The notes beneath the pieces are model-generated. The model was not told the DNA's origin. It searched no databases and saw only the letters and a list, made by a program, of their open reading frames with translations. From positions 124,001-188,000 of the forward strand of contig NZ_CAXIED010000001.1 in NCBI RefSeq assembly GCF_964023145.1: DNA of 64,000 bases, in the 5' to 3' direction. Below are positions 28,006 through 38,640 of this stretch, one piece after another. How positions within the stretch are numbered: the stretch's first letter is position 1; the number at the start of each line of letters is the position of its first letter. This stretch comes from Chlamydia sp. BM-2023. Lineage in GTDB: Bacteria; Chlamydiota; Chlamydiia; Chlamydiales; Chlamydiaceae. Made by a program: the position numbers and the translations under genes.

Positions 28006-29832
28006 ATGAGCGTAGATTTAGAAAAACAAACAGTCCCACAAAGAAGTGAAGTCCCTACTGAAGATTGCTGGAATGTGACTTCGCTATATTCAAACAGAGA
28101 AGCTTGGAAAGCTGATCTCAACGTTTTTAGCTTAAAAACAGACGGCTCTCCTACTTGGCCTACACTACAGGCAACTCATTATCAACTGGAGGATTCGGAA
28201 TCTCTTTCATCTTTAATCACCCAACTCCTCTCTATTGAAAGAAAATTAGACAAGCTCTACACCTACGCGCATCTCATTCATGATCAAGATATTACCAACC
28301 AAGAAAGCATAGCTGATCTTAAGTCTATCACACATTTATATACTGTATTTACCGAAGAAGTCTCTTGGGTACAACCTGCTTTAATCGCTCTTCCAGAAGC
28401 TGTGATTGCAAAACATCTCTCTGATTCATCTCTAGCTCCCTACAGATTTTATTTAGAAAAAATCTTTAGGCTCTCCACTCATACAGGAACCCCCGGAGAA
28501 GAGAAAATTTTAGCATCGGCATTTGCCCCCCTCGAAGTAGCAAGCAAAGCCTTTTCTTCTTTGAGTGATTCTGAGATTCCTTTTGGTCAGGCTACGGACT
28601 CTGAGGGCAACGCGCACCCCCTATCTCACGCATTAGCCTCGCTGTACATGCAATCTACCGATAGAGAACTGCGAAAAACAGCCTATTTAGCTCAATGCGA
28701 AAGGTATCATAACTATCGCCACACCTTTGCTAACCTACTTAATGGTAAAATCCAAGCACATTTGTTCTATGCAAAAAGTAGACGATACAGCTCGTGCTTA
28801 GAATCCGCATTGTATCACAATAATATTCCTACAACGGTTTACACAAACCTTACTGAAATTGTGAAACAAAACTCTTCGCTTATCACCAAGTACTACTCTC
28901 TAAAGCAAAAAGCTCTCAATTTAAAAGAGTTTCACTTCTATGACATCTATGCGCCCATCAGTCAAATGCAGGAGCAGAAATACTCTTATGAAGAGGGCGT
29001 TGATCTTATTTATTCCAGCCTCTCTCCTCTTGGAAAAGAATATATCGACATTTTGAAACAAGGGTTAACTACTGAAGGCTGGGTTGATAAATATGAAAAC
29101 CAAAATAAACGCTCTGGAGCCTACTCTTCAGGCTGTTATGATAGCCCTCCTTATATTCTTTTAAACTATACAGGAACGCTGTATGATGTATCTGTAATTG
29201 CTCACGAGGGTGGTCATAGTATGCACTCGTATTTCAGCCGTAAGCATCAACCTTTTCACGATGCACAGTATCCAATTTTTCTCGCTGAAATAGCTTCTAC
29301 TCTCAATGAAATGCTGCTGATGGATTCTCTGCTGAAAAAGAGCAGCTCCAAAGAAGAAAAGATTACTATTCTCACACGATGTTTAGACACTATCTTCTCC
29401 ACTTTATTCCGTCAGGTACTCTTTGCATCCTTCGAATATGAAACACATTCTGCAGCAGAGCAAGGCGTTCCCTTAACTGAGGAATTTTTATCTACGACCT
29501 ACCGTAATCTACAAAATGATTTTTACGGAGAAGTTGTTACCTTTGACACTCTATCTTCCATGGAATGGGCGAGAATCCCTCATTTCTACTACAATTTTTA
29601 TGTATATCAATATGCAACAGGCATCATAGCTGCCCTATGCTTTGCAGAAAAAATTCTTACCAACGAAGATAACGCTTTGAATTCTTACCTTAATTTCCTA
29701 AAAAGTGGAGGCTCCGACTTCCCCTTAGAAATTTTGAAAAAGTCTGGATTAGACATGACAACTAGCGAACCAATACACAAAGCTTTTTGCTTTATTGAGA
29801 AAAAAATCCAAGAGTTATCATCTTTAATTTGA
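28006..29832 (+). CDS. pepF: Oligoendopeptidase F, M3 family
   Basis: This zinc metallopeptidase degrades oligopeptides in the cytoplasm. The start at 28006 gives 608 residues beginning MSVDLEKQT, the usual size for PepF. The frame is open further upstream over the end of the NIF3 gene, but that part does not resemble the family. The catalytic HExxH motif reads IAHEGGHSMHSYFS, and the downstream Glu of the zinc site is in the segment FLAEIASTLNEM. The preceding YSSGCYDSPPYILLNYTGT is typical of the M3B family. It sits 95 bases after NIF3 and upstream of groES. It likely feeds amino acids from host or endogenous peptides. Confidence 0.92.
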   Translation: MSVDLEKQTVPQRSEVPTEDCWNVTSLYSNREAWKADLNVFSLKTDGSPTWPTLQATHYQLEDSESLSSLITQLLSIERKLDKLYTYAHLIHDQDITNQESIADLKSITHLYTVFTEEVSWVQPALIALPEAVIAKHLSDSSLAPYRFYLEKIFRLSTHTGTPGEEKILASAFAPLEVASKAFSSLSDSEIPFGQATDSEGNAHPLSHALASLYMQSTDRELRKTAYLAQCERYHNYRHTFANLLNGKIQAHLFYAKSRRYSSCLESALYHNNIPTTVYTNLTEIVKQNSSLITKYYSLKQKALNLKEFHFYDIYAPISQMQEQKYSYEEGVDLIYSSLSPLGKEYIDILKQGLTTEGWVDKYENQNKRSGAYSSGCYDSPPYILLNYTGTLYDVSVIAHEGGHSMHSYFSRKHQPFHDAQYPIFLAEIASTLNEMLLMDSLLKKSSSKEEKITILTRCLDTIFSTLFRQVLFASFEYETHSAAEQGVPLTEEFLSTTYRNLQNDFYGEVVTFDTLSSMEWARIPHFYYNFYVYQYATGIIAALCFAEKILTNEDNALNSYLNFLKSGGSDFPLEILKKSGLDMTTSEPIHKAFCFIEKKIQELSSLI

Positions 29833-29846
29833 AACGACTAAAAAAT

Positions 29847-29873
29847 GTAGCACTTGATATTATTAAGTGCTAA
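29847..29873 (+). promoter_or_regulatory. CIRCE operator (HrcA site) of groES-groEL
   Basis: An inverted repeat with arms TAGCACTT and AAGTGCTA separated by nine bases, close to the CIRCE consensus TTAGCACTC-N9-GAGTGCTAA. It lies about 90 bases upstream of groES. CIRCE is the binding site of the heat-shock repressor HrcA, which is known to control chlamydial groE and dnaK operons. Confidence 0.92.
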
Positions 29874-29890
29874 AATCATTGCCAAAAAAG

Positions 29891-29933
29891 AAGAGACTTT
29901 GGTATTGTTTCCCTAGAAACAGCAAAGTCTCTT
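29891..29933 (+). promoter_or_regulatory. Hairpin in the groES leader
   Basis: A perfect 11-bp stem (arms AAGAGACTTTG and CAAAGTCTCTT) caps a second 6-bp stem (TGTTTC with GAAACA) around a CCTA loop. It sits between CIRCE and the groES ribosome site AAGGAG (29950-29955) and is not followed by a T run, so it is not a simple terminator. It could protect the 5' end of the mRNA or regulate translation; this is inference. Confidence 0.6.
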
Positions 29934-29961
29934 AGAACATGAAACATAAGGAGCTTACAAC

Positions 29962-30270
29962 ATGTCAGATCAAGCAACGACTCTTAGGATTAAGCCCCTG
30001 GGCGATAGAATTTTAGTGAAAAGAGAAGAAGGAGATTCTACAGCTCGCGGCGGCATTATTTTACCTGACACAGCAAAAAGAAAACAAGACCGAGCAGAAG
30101 TGCTTGCGTTGGGAACAGGGAAACGAGACAAAGACGGCAACATCATACCTTTTGAAATAGAAGTCGGTGATGTTGTTTTAATAGATAAATACGCAGGCCA
30201 AGAACTTACCATTGAAGGTGAGGACTACGTTATTGTTCCAGCAAGCGAAGTTATGGCAGTTCTCAAGTAA
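29962..30270 (+). CDS. groES: Co-chaperonin GroES
   Basis: This 102-residue GroES forms the heptameric lid of the GroEL folding chamber. The mobile loop with GGIILPDTA (residues about 30-38), the roof-region segment and the C-terminal EDYVIVPASEVMAVLK are all present. The ATG at 29962 follows AAGGAG with eight bases of spacing. It is first in the groES-groEL operon, 48 bases before groEL, under a CIRCE element. Confidence 0.98.
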   Translation: MSDQATTLRIKPLGDRILVKREEGDSTARGGIILPDTAKRKQDRAEVLALGTGKRDKDGNIIPFEIEVGDVVLIDKYAGQELTIEGEDYVIVPASEVMAVLK

Positions 30271-30279
30271 GAGAAATAA

Positions 30280-31953
<1,674 letters not shown>

Positions 31954-31988
31954 TCCCTAGTAAAGGACAATAGTTCTTTATTTTCTCT

Positions 31989-32031
31989 AGGTCTTCTTGC
32001 ATCTACTCTTAGATGTGGGAAGACCTTTTTT
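31989..32031 (+). terminator. Rho-independent terminator of groES-groEL
   Basis: Arms AGGTCTTC (31989-31996) and GAAGACCT (32019-32026), with further pairing of CATCTA and TAGATG inside, are followed by a run of T. It lies 36 bases after the groEL stop. Confidence 0.88.
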
Positions 32032-32094
32032 ATTTTCTAATATTTCTTTCTTCCTCTATCGTAGGAACTATGATCAATAATAATCTCATCATGC

Positions 32095-32901
32095 ATGTTT
32101 AAACTCTTAAAGAATTTATTTTTATTAGCATTTTGTATTATCGCTTACTTTTGGATTCGAAAAGAAAGCATTGTTGAGCATTGGCTATCAGCGAAATTAC
32201 ATACACAGGTATCGGTAGGAAGAGTCTCCCCTAGAACATCAGGAATGAAAATCCGTTATTTGTGTATTCACAACCCTATGCCTTCGGAACGCTTTCCCTA
32301 CGCTATGGAAATCGAATATGTAAATTTGCGCTTTTCCTTAATATCCATGTTGTTATCCAAGAAAATAGAAATCTCTGATCTTCTAGTGCATGGAGCAAAT
32401 TTCACTGTTCTTCCCTATGATAACCATTCATCAAAAACTAACTGGTTTTTACTGTGGAAAAACTTTATCCCTCAAAATGAAGAACAACTTTCTAATACAA
32501 ATTCACATGCCTTCCAATCCTCAAAACTCGATGACATCCCCGTATTAGTTAAGCGTTGCCTATTCATTAACACGCGCATTCATGGAATAAAATCAAATAA
32601 TAAAGAAATCACCTATCTTGCTGTGCCCTCCCTAGAGTTTCATAGCAATATAAATAAACAGGGCTCTCTGCCCAATCTCTCAACGGCAATAACGTCTCTT
32701 CTCTACCTAGCTGTAGAGGAAAGCCTCTATCATGTAAACATCCCCGGTGATATTGTCAAACCCCTCTCAAAGCAATCCCACACATACTTCAGCTCTTCCT
32801 ATCCCATTCTAAAAGATCATGAAGCAAAAGAAATCACAGGAAATCCTAAAAAATCTACAGAAGAGATTGTCGGATTCGTTAGAGAACTATTTTTCCACTA
32901 A
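32095..32901 (+). CDS. AsmA-like membrane-anchored hypothetical protein
   Basis: The gene encodes 268 residues. A hydrophobic N-terminal segment (about 5-22, NLFLLAFCIIAYFWI) forms a signal anchor. Next come VSVGRVSPRTSGMKIRYLCI, MEIEYVNLRFSLISML and KKIEISDLLVHGANFTVLP. This succession resembles the N-terminal modules of AsmA/YhdP-type envelope proteins, where such segments form beta strands on the periplasmic side. The similarity is by eye and modest. The gene is conserved downstream of groEL in chlamydiae as a hypothetical protein, to my knowledge. No ribosome site stands out. Function is unknown. Confidence 0.75.
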   Translation: MFKLLKNLFLLAFCIIAYFWIRKESIVEHWLSAKLHTQVSVGRVSPRTSGMKIRYLCIHNPMPSERFPYAMEIEYVNLRFSLISMLLSKKIEISDLLVHGANFTVLPYDNHSSKTNWFLLWKNFIPQNEEQLSNTNSHAFQSSKLDDIPVLVKRCLFINTRIHGIKSNNKEITYLAVPSLEFHSNINKQGSLPNLSTAITSLLYLAVEESLYHVNIPGDIVKPLSKQSHTYFSSSYPILKDHEAKEITGNPKKSTEEIVGFVRELFFH

Positions 32902-32987
32902 ATAAACCTATAATAAATTTCTTAGGACTCCTATCCCCCCGCATCATAAACAGAACGATTTATGAACATATTTATACAGAAAAGCTA

Positions 32988-33015
32988 TTGACTTTTTTGC
33001 CATTTCACTTAGAAT
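32988..33015 (+). promoter_or_regulatory. Sigma66-type promoter of tRNA-Asn
   Basis: A -35 box TTGACT (32988-32993) and a -10 box TAGAAT (33010-33015) are separated by 16 bases, ending 17 bases before the tRNA. Spacing and box quality are good for the housekeeping sigma factor. Confidence 0.75.
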
Positions 33016-33032
33016 TGTTTTCTTGAGTATGT

Positions 33033-33104
33033 TCCGGAGTAGCTCAGCGGTAGAGCAGTGGACTGTTAATCCATTGGTCGTTGGTTCGAACCCATCCTCC
33101 GGAG
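33033..33104 (+). tRNA. tRNA-Asn (anticodon GTT)
   Basis: The cloverleaf can be built by eye: acceptor TCCGGAG with CTCCGGA, D arm GCTC-AGCGGTA-GAGC, anticodon stem GTGGA with TCCAT and loop CTGTTAA (anticodon GTT), T arm GTTGG-TTCGAAC-CCATC with one T-T mismatch. The discriminator base is G. The 3' CCA is not encoded, so it must be added after transcription. Confidence 0.96.
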
Positions 33105-33141
33105 TTTTTATTAGTTTCTATGGCGTAGTTAAAGAAGGTCT

Positions 33142-34395
33142 ATGTCCATATTTTTTCCAAAAATCAACCTTCCCTCTAATACAGGAAACGAGGCTGTTCC
33201 CCTTGAAAAAAGTCGCCTGGTTTCTGTTTCTACTTTAATTGGTTGTGTTACTCTAACTACCATAGCACTTGCAACAGTAGTAATCTCCTGCCTGTTCTTA
33301 GTCCCATCCTTGCAATTGCTAACTACCCTTATAGCACTACTAACAACAGTCCTAGGTATCCTATTTACCATTCAAATGACTTCATACTTATATGAAAAAT
33401 ACCTATGCCAGAAACTCGAGCCTTCTAAACTTCTCCCACTAATAGCTCAACCAAAGCTACACTCAGGAATTCTTAAAAAACTCTCTCAGGAAAGCATAAC
33501 CTCCCTCACACATACCCAGGAAAACGAGTTCTTTCCAGATTTTCAAAAGTGGGAGGCAGTTTTCTTAAAAGATCCCGAGCTGCTCTTAAAGAACGCTCTC
33601 GCTTCCTGGGAAATTATCAAAAAATCAAATCTAGAGGCTACTCTTTCCGCTCCTTACATAGGATTTTACCTCAGCTTGACTCATAATCATCTGCAAAAGA
33701 TAGAAGAAAGCGCAGTAATGCAGAAAGAGACTCAACGCGGCGTGATACATCAAATTTCGCATGTAGATGTTCAAACACACGCAATACAACATGATAGTAA
33801 CGTCATCCACGCAAGAATAAATGGGGCGGACTACATCCTACCTGTCATAGAAGATCTGCAAAATGAAATAATTAATGCTGAAAACTCATCCAACCAAGAA
33901 GCCAGGAAAAGTCTCTATAAAATCTTTAAAACTTTGTTTACTAAATACTACGTAGCACTAAGCCATAGCATCCCACACGAAACAGTAATCTGTATCCAAC
34001 CACTCACACTAGGAAGCTCTGATTATACCATATGCCAAATGGAATGGCTGGCGCTATTTTGTGCTATTCAGCAGCTGCGCTTTGTTACCGTAATCAACCC
34101 AGAATCACCACCACAAACATCCACAGACCCACAAAACTCGCCGGCGTATGTTCTTACTCCCGAAGATTACTGGAAAATATTCGTAAATAAAGACTTCGTT
34201 TCATTCCCAAGGGAGAGTGCTTATTTCGGTCTTATAAGCCATCCCCATCCCCAAACAGAACAGGAAAAAGTCCTTTCATCTCTTAATATAAACCGCGCTC
34301 GCTTTATGGAAACTCAACACGTAATCCTCAGTGGTCTATCTCACAATACTATCAGAGAACTTTTACAACCCTGCTCAAAACAATCTAAAAACTAG
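33142..34395 (+). CDS. Hypothetical protein with Inc-like helix pair
   Basis: The gene encodes 417 residues. Two hydrophobic helices (about 29-52 and 57-78) lie close together with a short turn (LFLVPSLQ), again the paired layout of Inc proteins, but the soluble part has none of the DUF1389 landmarks. It is polar and probably mostly helical (SGILKKLSQESITSL, LLLKNALASWEIIKKS) and ends with LTPEDYWKIFVNKD and SGLSHNTIRELLQP. It lies just after tRNA-Asn and converges with a DUF1389 gene 53 bases downstream. I do not recognise the family. An inclusion-membrane role is inferred from topology only. Confidence 0.78.
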   Translation: MSIFFPKINLPSNTGNEAVPLEKSRLVSVSTLIGCVTLTTIALATVVISCLFLVPSLQLLTTLIALLTTVLGILFTIQMTSYLYEKYLCQKLEPSKLLPLIAQPKLHSGILKKLSQESITSLTHTQENEFFPDFQKWEAVFLKDPELLLKNALASWEIIKKSNLEATLSAPYIGFYLSLTHNHLQKIEESAVMQKETQRGVIHQISHVDVQTHAIQHDSNVIHARINGADYILPVIEDLQNEIINAENSSNQEARKSLYKIFKTLFTKYYVALSHSIPHETVICIQPLTLGSSDYTICQMEWLALFCAIQQLRFVTVINPESPPQTSTDPQNSPAYVLTPEDYWKIFVNKDFVSFPRESAYFGLISHPHPQTEQEKVLSSLNINRARFMETQHVILSGLSHNTIRELLQPCSKQSKN

Positions 34396-34448
34396 GCAAT
34401 GCTACTACAACGTTATTTATTGCCTAACCAATGTAATTAAAAAGGATC

Positions 34449-35849
34449 TCATAAAAACAAAGGTGTCTTGGAAAGGGCCCTAGAATTCAAATTGTAGTGG
34501 TACATAGGAAGTAAGAATCTCGGATCTTCACTAGAGGGTGCCTCAACAGCTAAACGTTTTCTTAAATCACGACCGCTTAACCATGTAACAAAACCCTCCA
34601 CATCTGGACCTTTTGTTTCCTCAGGGGAAGATGTTTTTACATCATTTACAAACTCCTTCAACTCTGAAAAAGTCAGCAAAGCTGTCGCAGGATGGTAATT
34701 CCTACTTTCTTCATTCAGGCAAGGATATACGGTCGACATGAGTTTCATTAGGTTTCTATCGGTATTTCCATCAACTTGTCCTAGAAAATGCATGTCCACA
34801 ACATCCACACACTTTAGCAGCTCTAGTTGCTTCCAGCTCACACCGTGTTTGCATAACATCGCCACCCTATGAGGAGAGTCGTAACCGTACAATATTTGCC
34901 CCTTACCAGAACCAATATTCTCTCCTCTTAGAAAACCCATCTGATTCTCCATACGAGCAACTAATTCCTGGAAAACAGGCTCTTCCTCAAGACAAACACA
35001 ATTCTTCGCAGCTTCAACAAGTTGGGCATATTCCTCTTCTTTTACTATCTTAGCAAAAAAACATGTACACGGATTAAAAGCTGTTGTGCAAACAGTAGGA
35101 TAAACCAGCCCTAAGGGACTTGTCCAATAAACCTCCGGAGGCAAACCATCCACCTTTGGGAACTCTTCTGAACCCAGATCTATAAACCTTTTCATCATAT
35201 ATAAAGGACAGTTCTGCGCTAATATATAGTCCAAACTAAGAAACTGTCTCCCCTGAAGAGGTTCTAACTTTTCCAATCCAAACTTCTTAACTTTTTGCAA
35301 AATACCGGCATCAAGCGAAGATAAACTACTAGATTGTAGATGATCTAACAACATTCCTAATTCTCGAACAGAAAGATTCTGCTGCTCACAGCATTCAGCA
35401 ATAGCAGAGGAGTATTTACTTTTAATTATGTTGAAACAACCTTCCGGAATAGCCCTAGGTACTGGCTTCGGGGGGACTAGAGGTTTAGGGCGTTTAACAA
35501 CAGGAAGAACCTCGGGTTGTTCAGAAGGAACCTCAGGCTGTTTAGAAGGCTCAATAAGCGGAGTGGTTGGCTCTAACTTCGCTAAAGCGGGTTGTCTTAA
35601 ACCACGCCGGATGAGAGCAAACATAGCTCCAGAAACAAGAATGCTTAGCACTACTCCCACTATGGCCAGGGGATGAACAATCCCACAGGCAAGCGCAGCA
35701 ATACAGCCAATAGCGAGCATAGCAGAAAACACCCCTATCACAAGTAAAGCCAGCCTACGTGAGGAACTCATCTGTGTTAGAGGAGCCTTACCTACTTGCT
35801 CGTTAATAGAAGCAGGGGTCTCGACAACGGAAGAAGGTACGGTTGTCAT
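34449..35849 (-). CDS. Outlying DUF1389 family protein with Pro-rich linker
   Basis: This 466-residue paralog is separated from the main array by about 7.7 kb of unrelated genes. The ATG at 35849 follows TTTAGGCG. Helices are at about 34-55 and 60-82 with ACGIVHPLAI. A proline-rich linker of about 50 residues (about 94-143) contains PSEQPEVLP and KPLVPPKPVPR, which includes PxxP-type motifs of the kind bound by SH3 domains. The domain then starts IPEGCFNIIK. NCPLYMMKRFIDLG is near residue 212, followed by YWTSPLGL, HGVSWKQLELLK and a worn tail YHYNLNSRALSK. Function is unknown. Confidence 0.9.
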   Translation of the reverse strand: MTTVPSSVVETPASINEQVGKAPLTQMSSSRRLALLVIGVFSAMLAIGCIAALACGIVHPLAIVGVVLSILVSGAMFALIRRGLRQPALAKLEPTTPLIEPSKQPEVPSEQPEVLPVVKRPKPLVPPKPVPRAIPEGCFNIIKSKYSSAIAECCEQQNLSVRELGMLLDHLQSSSLSSLDAGILQKVKKFGLEKLEPLQGRQFLSLDYILAQNCPLYMMKRFIDLGSEEFPKVDGLPPEVYWTSPLGLVYPTVCTTAFNPCTCFFAKIVKEEEYAQLVEAAKNCVCLEEEPVFQELVARMENQMGFLRGENIGSGKGQILYGYDSPHRVAMLCKHGVSWKQLELLKCVDVVDMHFLGQVDGNTDRNLMKLMSTVYPCLNEESRNYHPATALLTFSELKEFVNDVKTSSPEETKGPDVEGFVTWLSGRDLRKRLAVEAPSSEDPRFLLPMYHYNLNSRALSKTPLFL

Positions 35850-36027
35850 AATACGCCTAAAAATTAAACATACAGAAGCTTATTTTAAACGATTTACGCA
35901 CGAACGTCAACAGAACCTCTAAGAGCTAGATATCCTGGATTAACTCGAATAAGTGTTGTTTTCCTTAACATAAAATTGACAAAGACAGTGGGCTCTCGGA
36001 CTGTCCATAAAAATGGACTGATAATCG

Positions 36028-36807
36028 TTAAGAAATGACACTTACAGATTCATTACTCAGTAAGCGTAATAAAAGAGATCTTCGATACTGGTCTAACACA
36101 GAGGCGCTGTTTTGCAAGATTTCCCGAGCTTCTACAACGTTATCCTCTTTCATCTGGCAGTATTCCGGGAGGTACTCAATATGCAAACCCGAAAGAACAA
36201 CAAAACCCTTTTCCAAACGTCGAGAAATAATCGCTGCAGGTTGGTTGGGCAAATCCTCATAGCGGGCTTCTATATCAATCTCAGGATAAGAATCAGCATT
36301 TTCAAAACAGGGTCCACCATTAAACAGTGCCCGGCCACTTTTTCCTAAATTATCAAAAATCAAAGAGGCAGCCCGCACCCCTATTGGACTCGTATAGGAA
36401 AACACTTTACCATAGGCGGGACCTATAGCCCTACCGGGGAAAAATCCTAACCCGCGATCGGCAACATAGACCATTCCGGAAGGTTCGTCAAAACAAAGAC
36501 TCTTACAAGCAAAATATGAGCCTGCACAGATACCGAGGTAGCTACCCCCTTCACGAATATAGTTATCTATCCGTGCTGTTCCCAACCCATGAAGCATCTT
36601 ATGGTATGGGCGGTCTGCTCCCCCAGGAATAATCAATAATCTTGCTGTAAACTCCCATAGGGGATCGTAGAGCAAAAAGTTACCATCAACACGGCAAATT
36701 TCTAGGTTTTCCTCCGAAGGGAGGCTACTTCTTAACCAACGCATCATATGACGTAAGTAATAGGGGGAAACCCCCTCGTCCGAATAAACAAGTATTTTTG
36801 TTCTCAT
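36028..36807 (-). CDS. BPL_N-domain glutamine-amidotransferase-like protein
   Basis: The gene encodes 259 residues from an ATG at 36807. It matches the N-terminal (BPL_N) domain of eukaryotic-type biotin-protein ligases without the ligase catalytic domain: [17 protein letters not shown] at the start, [14 protein letters not shown], then [15 protein letters not shown]. The last has the nucleophile-elbow shape of class I glutamine amidotransferases, with Cys at G-I-C-A-G. Homologs in chlamydiae are annotated as biotin-protein ligase, but no biotin or ATP-binding ligase motif is visible, so that activity is doubtful. It is divergent from the transporter gene at 36944. Confidence 0.8.
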   Translation of the reverse strand: MRTKILVYSDEGVSPYYLRHMMRWLRSSLPSEENLEICRVDGNFLLYDPLWEFTARLLIIPGGADRPYHKMLHGLGTARIDNYIREGGSYLGICAGSYFACKSLCFDEPSGMVYVADRGLGFFPGRAIGPAYGKVFSYTSPIGVRAASLIFDNLGKSGRALFNGGPCFENADSYPEIDIEARYEDLPNQPAAIISRRLEKGFVVLSGLHIEYLPEYCQMKEDNVVEAREILQNSASVLDQYRRSLLLRLLSNESVSVIS

Positions 36808-36943
36808 AACGAAAAACCAAAGATTTACTCTTGGCTTAGAATCTCCTAAACATTATAAAGGTATAATCCATTAAAATTCTTAATTATGGTAAAATAGCTC
36901 TTCATTTCCTATAACATTACTCATTTTTTACAAGGGGGATAAG

Positions 36944-37960
36944 TTGTTTAACGCTACTCAAATCAAGCAATCCCGCAACGTCCCTTTTGGTATATTTCAT
37001 AGTCTTTTAGCCTGCCTGTACTGGGGAATCGTCTTCGTCATCCCTAACCTGCTGCACTCTTTCCAAGAGCTGGACATCGTACTAACTCGCTATACTGTTT
37101 TCGGGATTTTTTCCCTTCTGCCCCTAATATGGAAAAGACAAAATATCTTTAAGAATATCTCTTTAAATATTTGGGGACAAAGCGTCATCTGGGTCTTCCT
37201 GGTGAATATCCTCTACTACCTAGGAATAGCATTTGCTACCCGCTTTGTAGGTGCCGCCGTTACCATTATCATTGCTGGGCTAGCCCCCATTGCTGTCCTT
37301 TTTCACTCCAATATAAAGAAGAAAGAGGTCTCCTATACAATACTATCCGCTCTTAGTTTAATTATCTTCCTTGGAGTTGTACTTACAAATATCTCCGAGC
37401 TCCGCGCAACAACAGCGGTAAACCTCTGGCAATACCTCTTAGGGCTTGGATGTGTAATCACCTCTACAGGAATCTGGGTGGGTTATATCATATATAATTA
37501 TAACTTCTTGTTAAAAAACCCTAACATTTCTCCAGATTTGTGGTGCTGCGTATTAGGAGTTACCTCCTTGGCGATCTGCCTACCCCTAATTATCATCTGC
37601 GATTGCCTAGGGATCACACACGTCGCACAAAGTGTGTTCTTCCATAATCCCCTATCAGAAAGACTGCTCTTTATCATTCTCTGCGCAGCAATGGGAATTT
37701 TCTCTTCATCTCGAGCAATCACCTCATGGAACAAAGCCACCTTACACTTGTCTCCGGCTCTCCTTGGCTCCCTGCTAATATTCGAGCCTATCTTTGGGTT
37801 GTTTTTATCCTATTTTTGTGAACGCACATTTCCATCAGCGCAAGAAGGATTGGGTATCCTCCTTATGTTAGGAGGTAGCCTGGCCTGCTTAATTCTTTTT
37901 GGGAAAAAAGCAAATCAAAAAGAAGAGGAAAAATCCGATATTATTCCCTCTACAGAGTAG
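36944..37960 (+). CDS. DMT/EamA-family transporter (TTG start)
   Basis: The 338-residue integral membrane protein has about ten hydrophobic helices in two halves, the layout of drug/metabolite (EamA) transporters. The TTG at 36944 is chosen because AGGGGG lies about six bases upstream and no ATG follows before the first helices. Recognisable segments are FHSLLACLYWGIVFVIP, FVGAAVTIIIAGLAPIAVL, and LLGSLLIFEPIFGLFLSYF near the end. The C-terminus is polar (KKANQKEEEKSD). The substrate is not known; related chlamydial DMT proteins import host metabolites such as S-adenosylmethionine or amino acids. Confidence 0.87.
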   Translation: MFNATQIKQSRNVPFGIFHSLLACLYWGIVFVIPNLLHSFQELDIVLTRYTVFGIFSLLPLIWKRQNIFKNISLNIWGQSVIWVFLVNILYYLGIAFATRFVGAAVTIIIAGLAPIAVLFHSNIKKKEVSYTILSALSLIIFLGVVLTNISELRATTAVNLWQYLLGLGCVITSTGIWVGYIIYNYNFLLKNPNISPDLWCCVLGVTSLAICLPLIIICDCLGITHVAQSVFFHNPLSERLLFIILCAAMGIFSSSRAITSWNKATLHLSPALLGSLLIFEPIFGLFLSYFCERTFPSAQEGLGILLMLGGSLACLILFGKKANQKEEEKSDIIPSTE

Positions 37961-38640
37961 TCTACAGTAGGGTATTTTTGAATTTTAACGTTTCTTATAT
38001 TAAAATTTTTAATGAACACTGAAAGTACTACTTTATAAATTTTTATAAGCTCTTGTAATAAAGGCTATTCTTATAATTAATTTATAAAATGAACCCAAGA
38101 GAATAATAAGGATCGTTTTTAGCGACTAAAAATAGATCTAAAAAAAATACTCATCGAATAAAAAATTTATCTTCAGTTACACTCGCGTTACTATTCGAAT
38201 CAGTAAAAATGGAGAAGATTAAATCATAAATCCCCGGGTTTACTGAAAAATAGTAAACACAGGTATACAACGAGCAGTTTGTTTTATCTGTTTTAAAACC
38301 TCTATTCACTACAAGGCTAAGTTGTTTTAGACAGTATGAAGGAATTCGCGCTATACCTTAATACGAGTTCACAGTGTAGACATCTTGGCGGAGAAAAGAA
38401 ACTATATTAAGTGTTCTTTGGACACACTAAAAATACTGATCTATGTGCGAATTTGATTATTACGCTTAACTATCAGGTATAATTTCTAACAGGTAACACT
38501 GTTGGAGGGGGTGTTTAGAATACCCTAAGGGTCATGATACTTGAAACAAAATTCAAAGTCCTGGCTCTATTGGCTGTAGCCAAGGGAATCCCATTAGTGC
38601 CCTATAACACTCGTCCCCTGAAAATAGACTTAAGAATTCT
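37961..38640. other. 680-base gap with inverted repeats upstream of recD2
   Basis: This is the longest gene-free stretch of the window and is very AT-rich. It holds a hairpin with arms GTTTACT and AGTAAAC (38238-38258), a short repeat AACAG-N6-CTGTT near 38489-38504, a TATAAT box (38478-38483) with a poorly spaced TTGATT (38453-38458, 19 bases), and a strong GGAGGGGG at about 38504-38511 that serves no obvious start. A 43-codon reading frame (38534-38665) overlaps the recD2 start. No degraded gene could be recognised. Confidence 0.4.

Noticed and set aside
29829..29863. TTGAAA with TATTAT as the groE promoter
   Set aside because: The spacing is 23 bases, too long; no better pair around CIRCE was convincing.
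34394..34427. Inverted repeat (arms TAGGCAAT and ATTGCCTA) between converging genes as a terminator
   Set aside because: The loop is 17 bases and no T run follows on either strand.
36001..36018. Hairpin GTCCAT-AAAA-ATGGAC after the BPL_N gene as a terminator
   Set aside because: The stem is short and no T run follows on the minus strand, so evidence is too weak.
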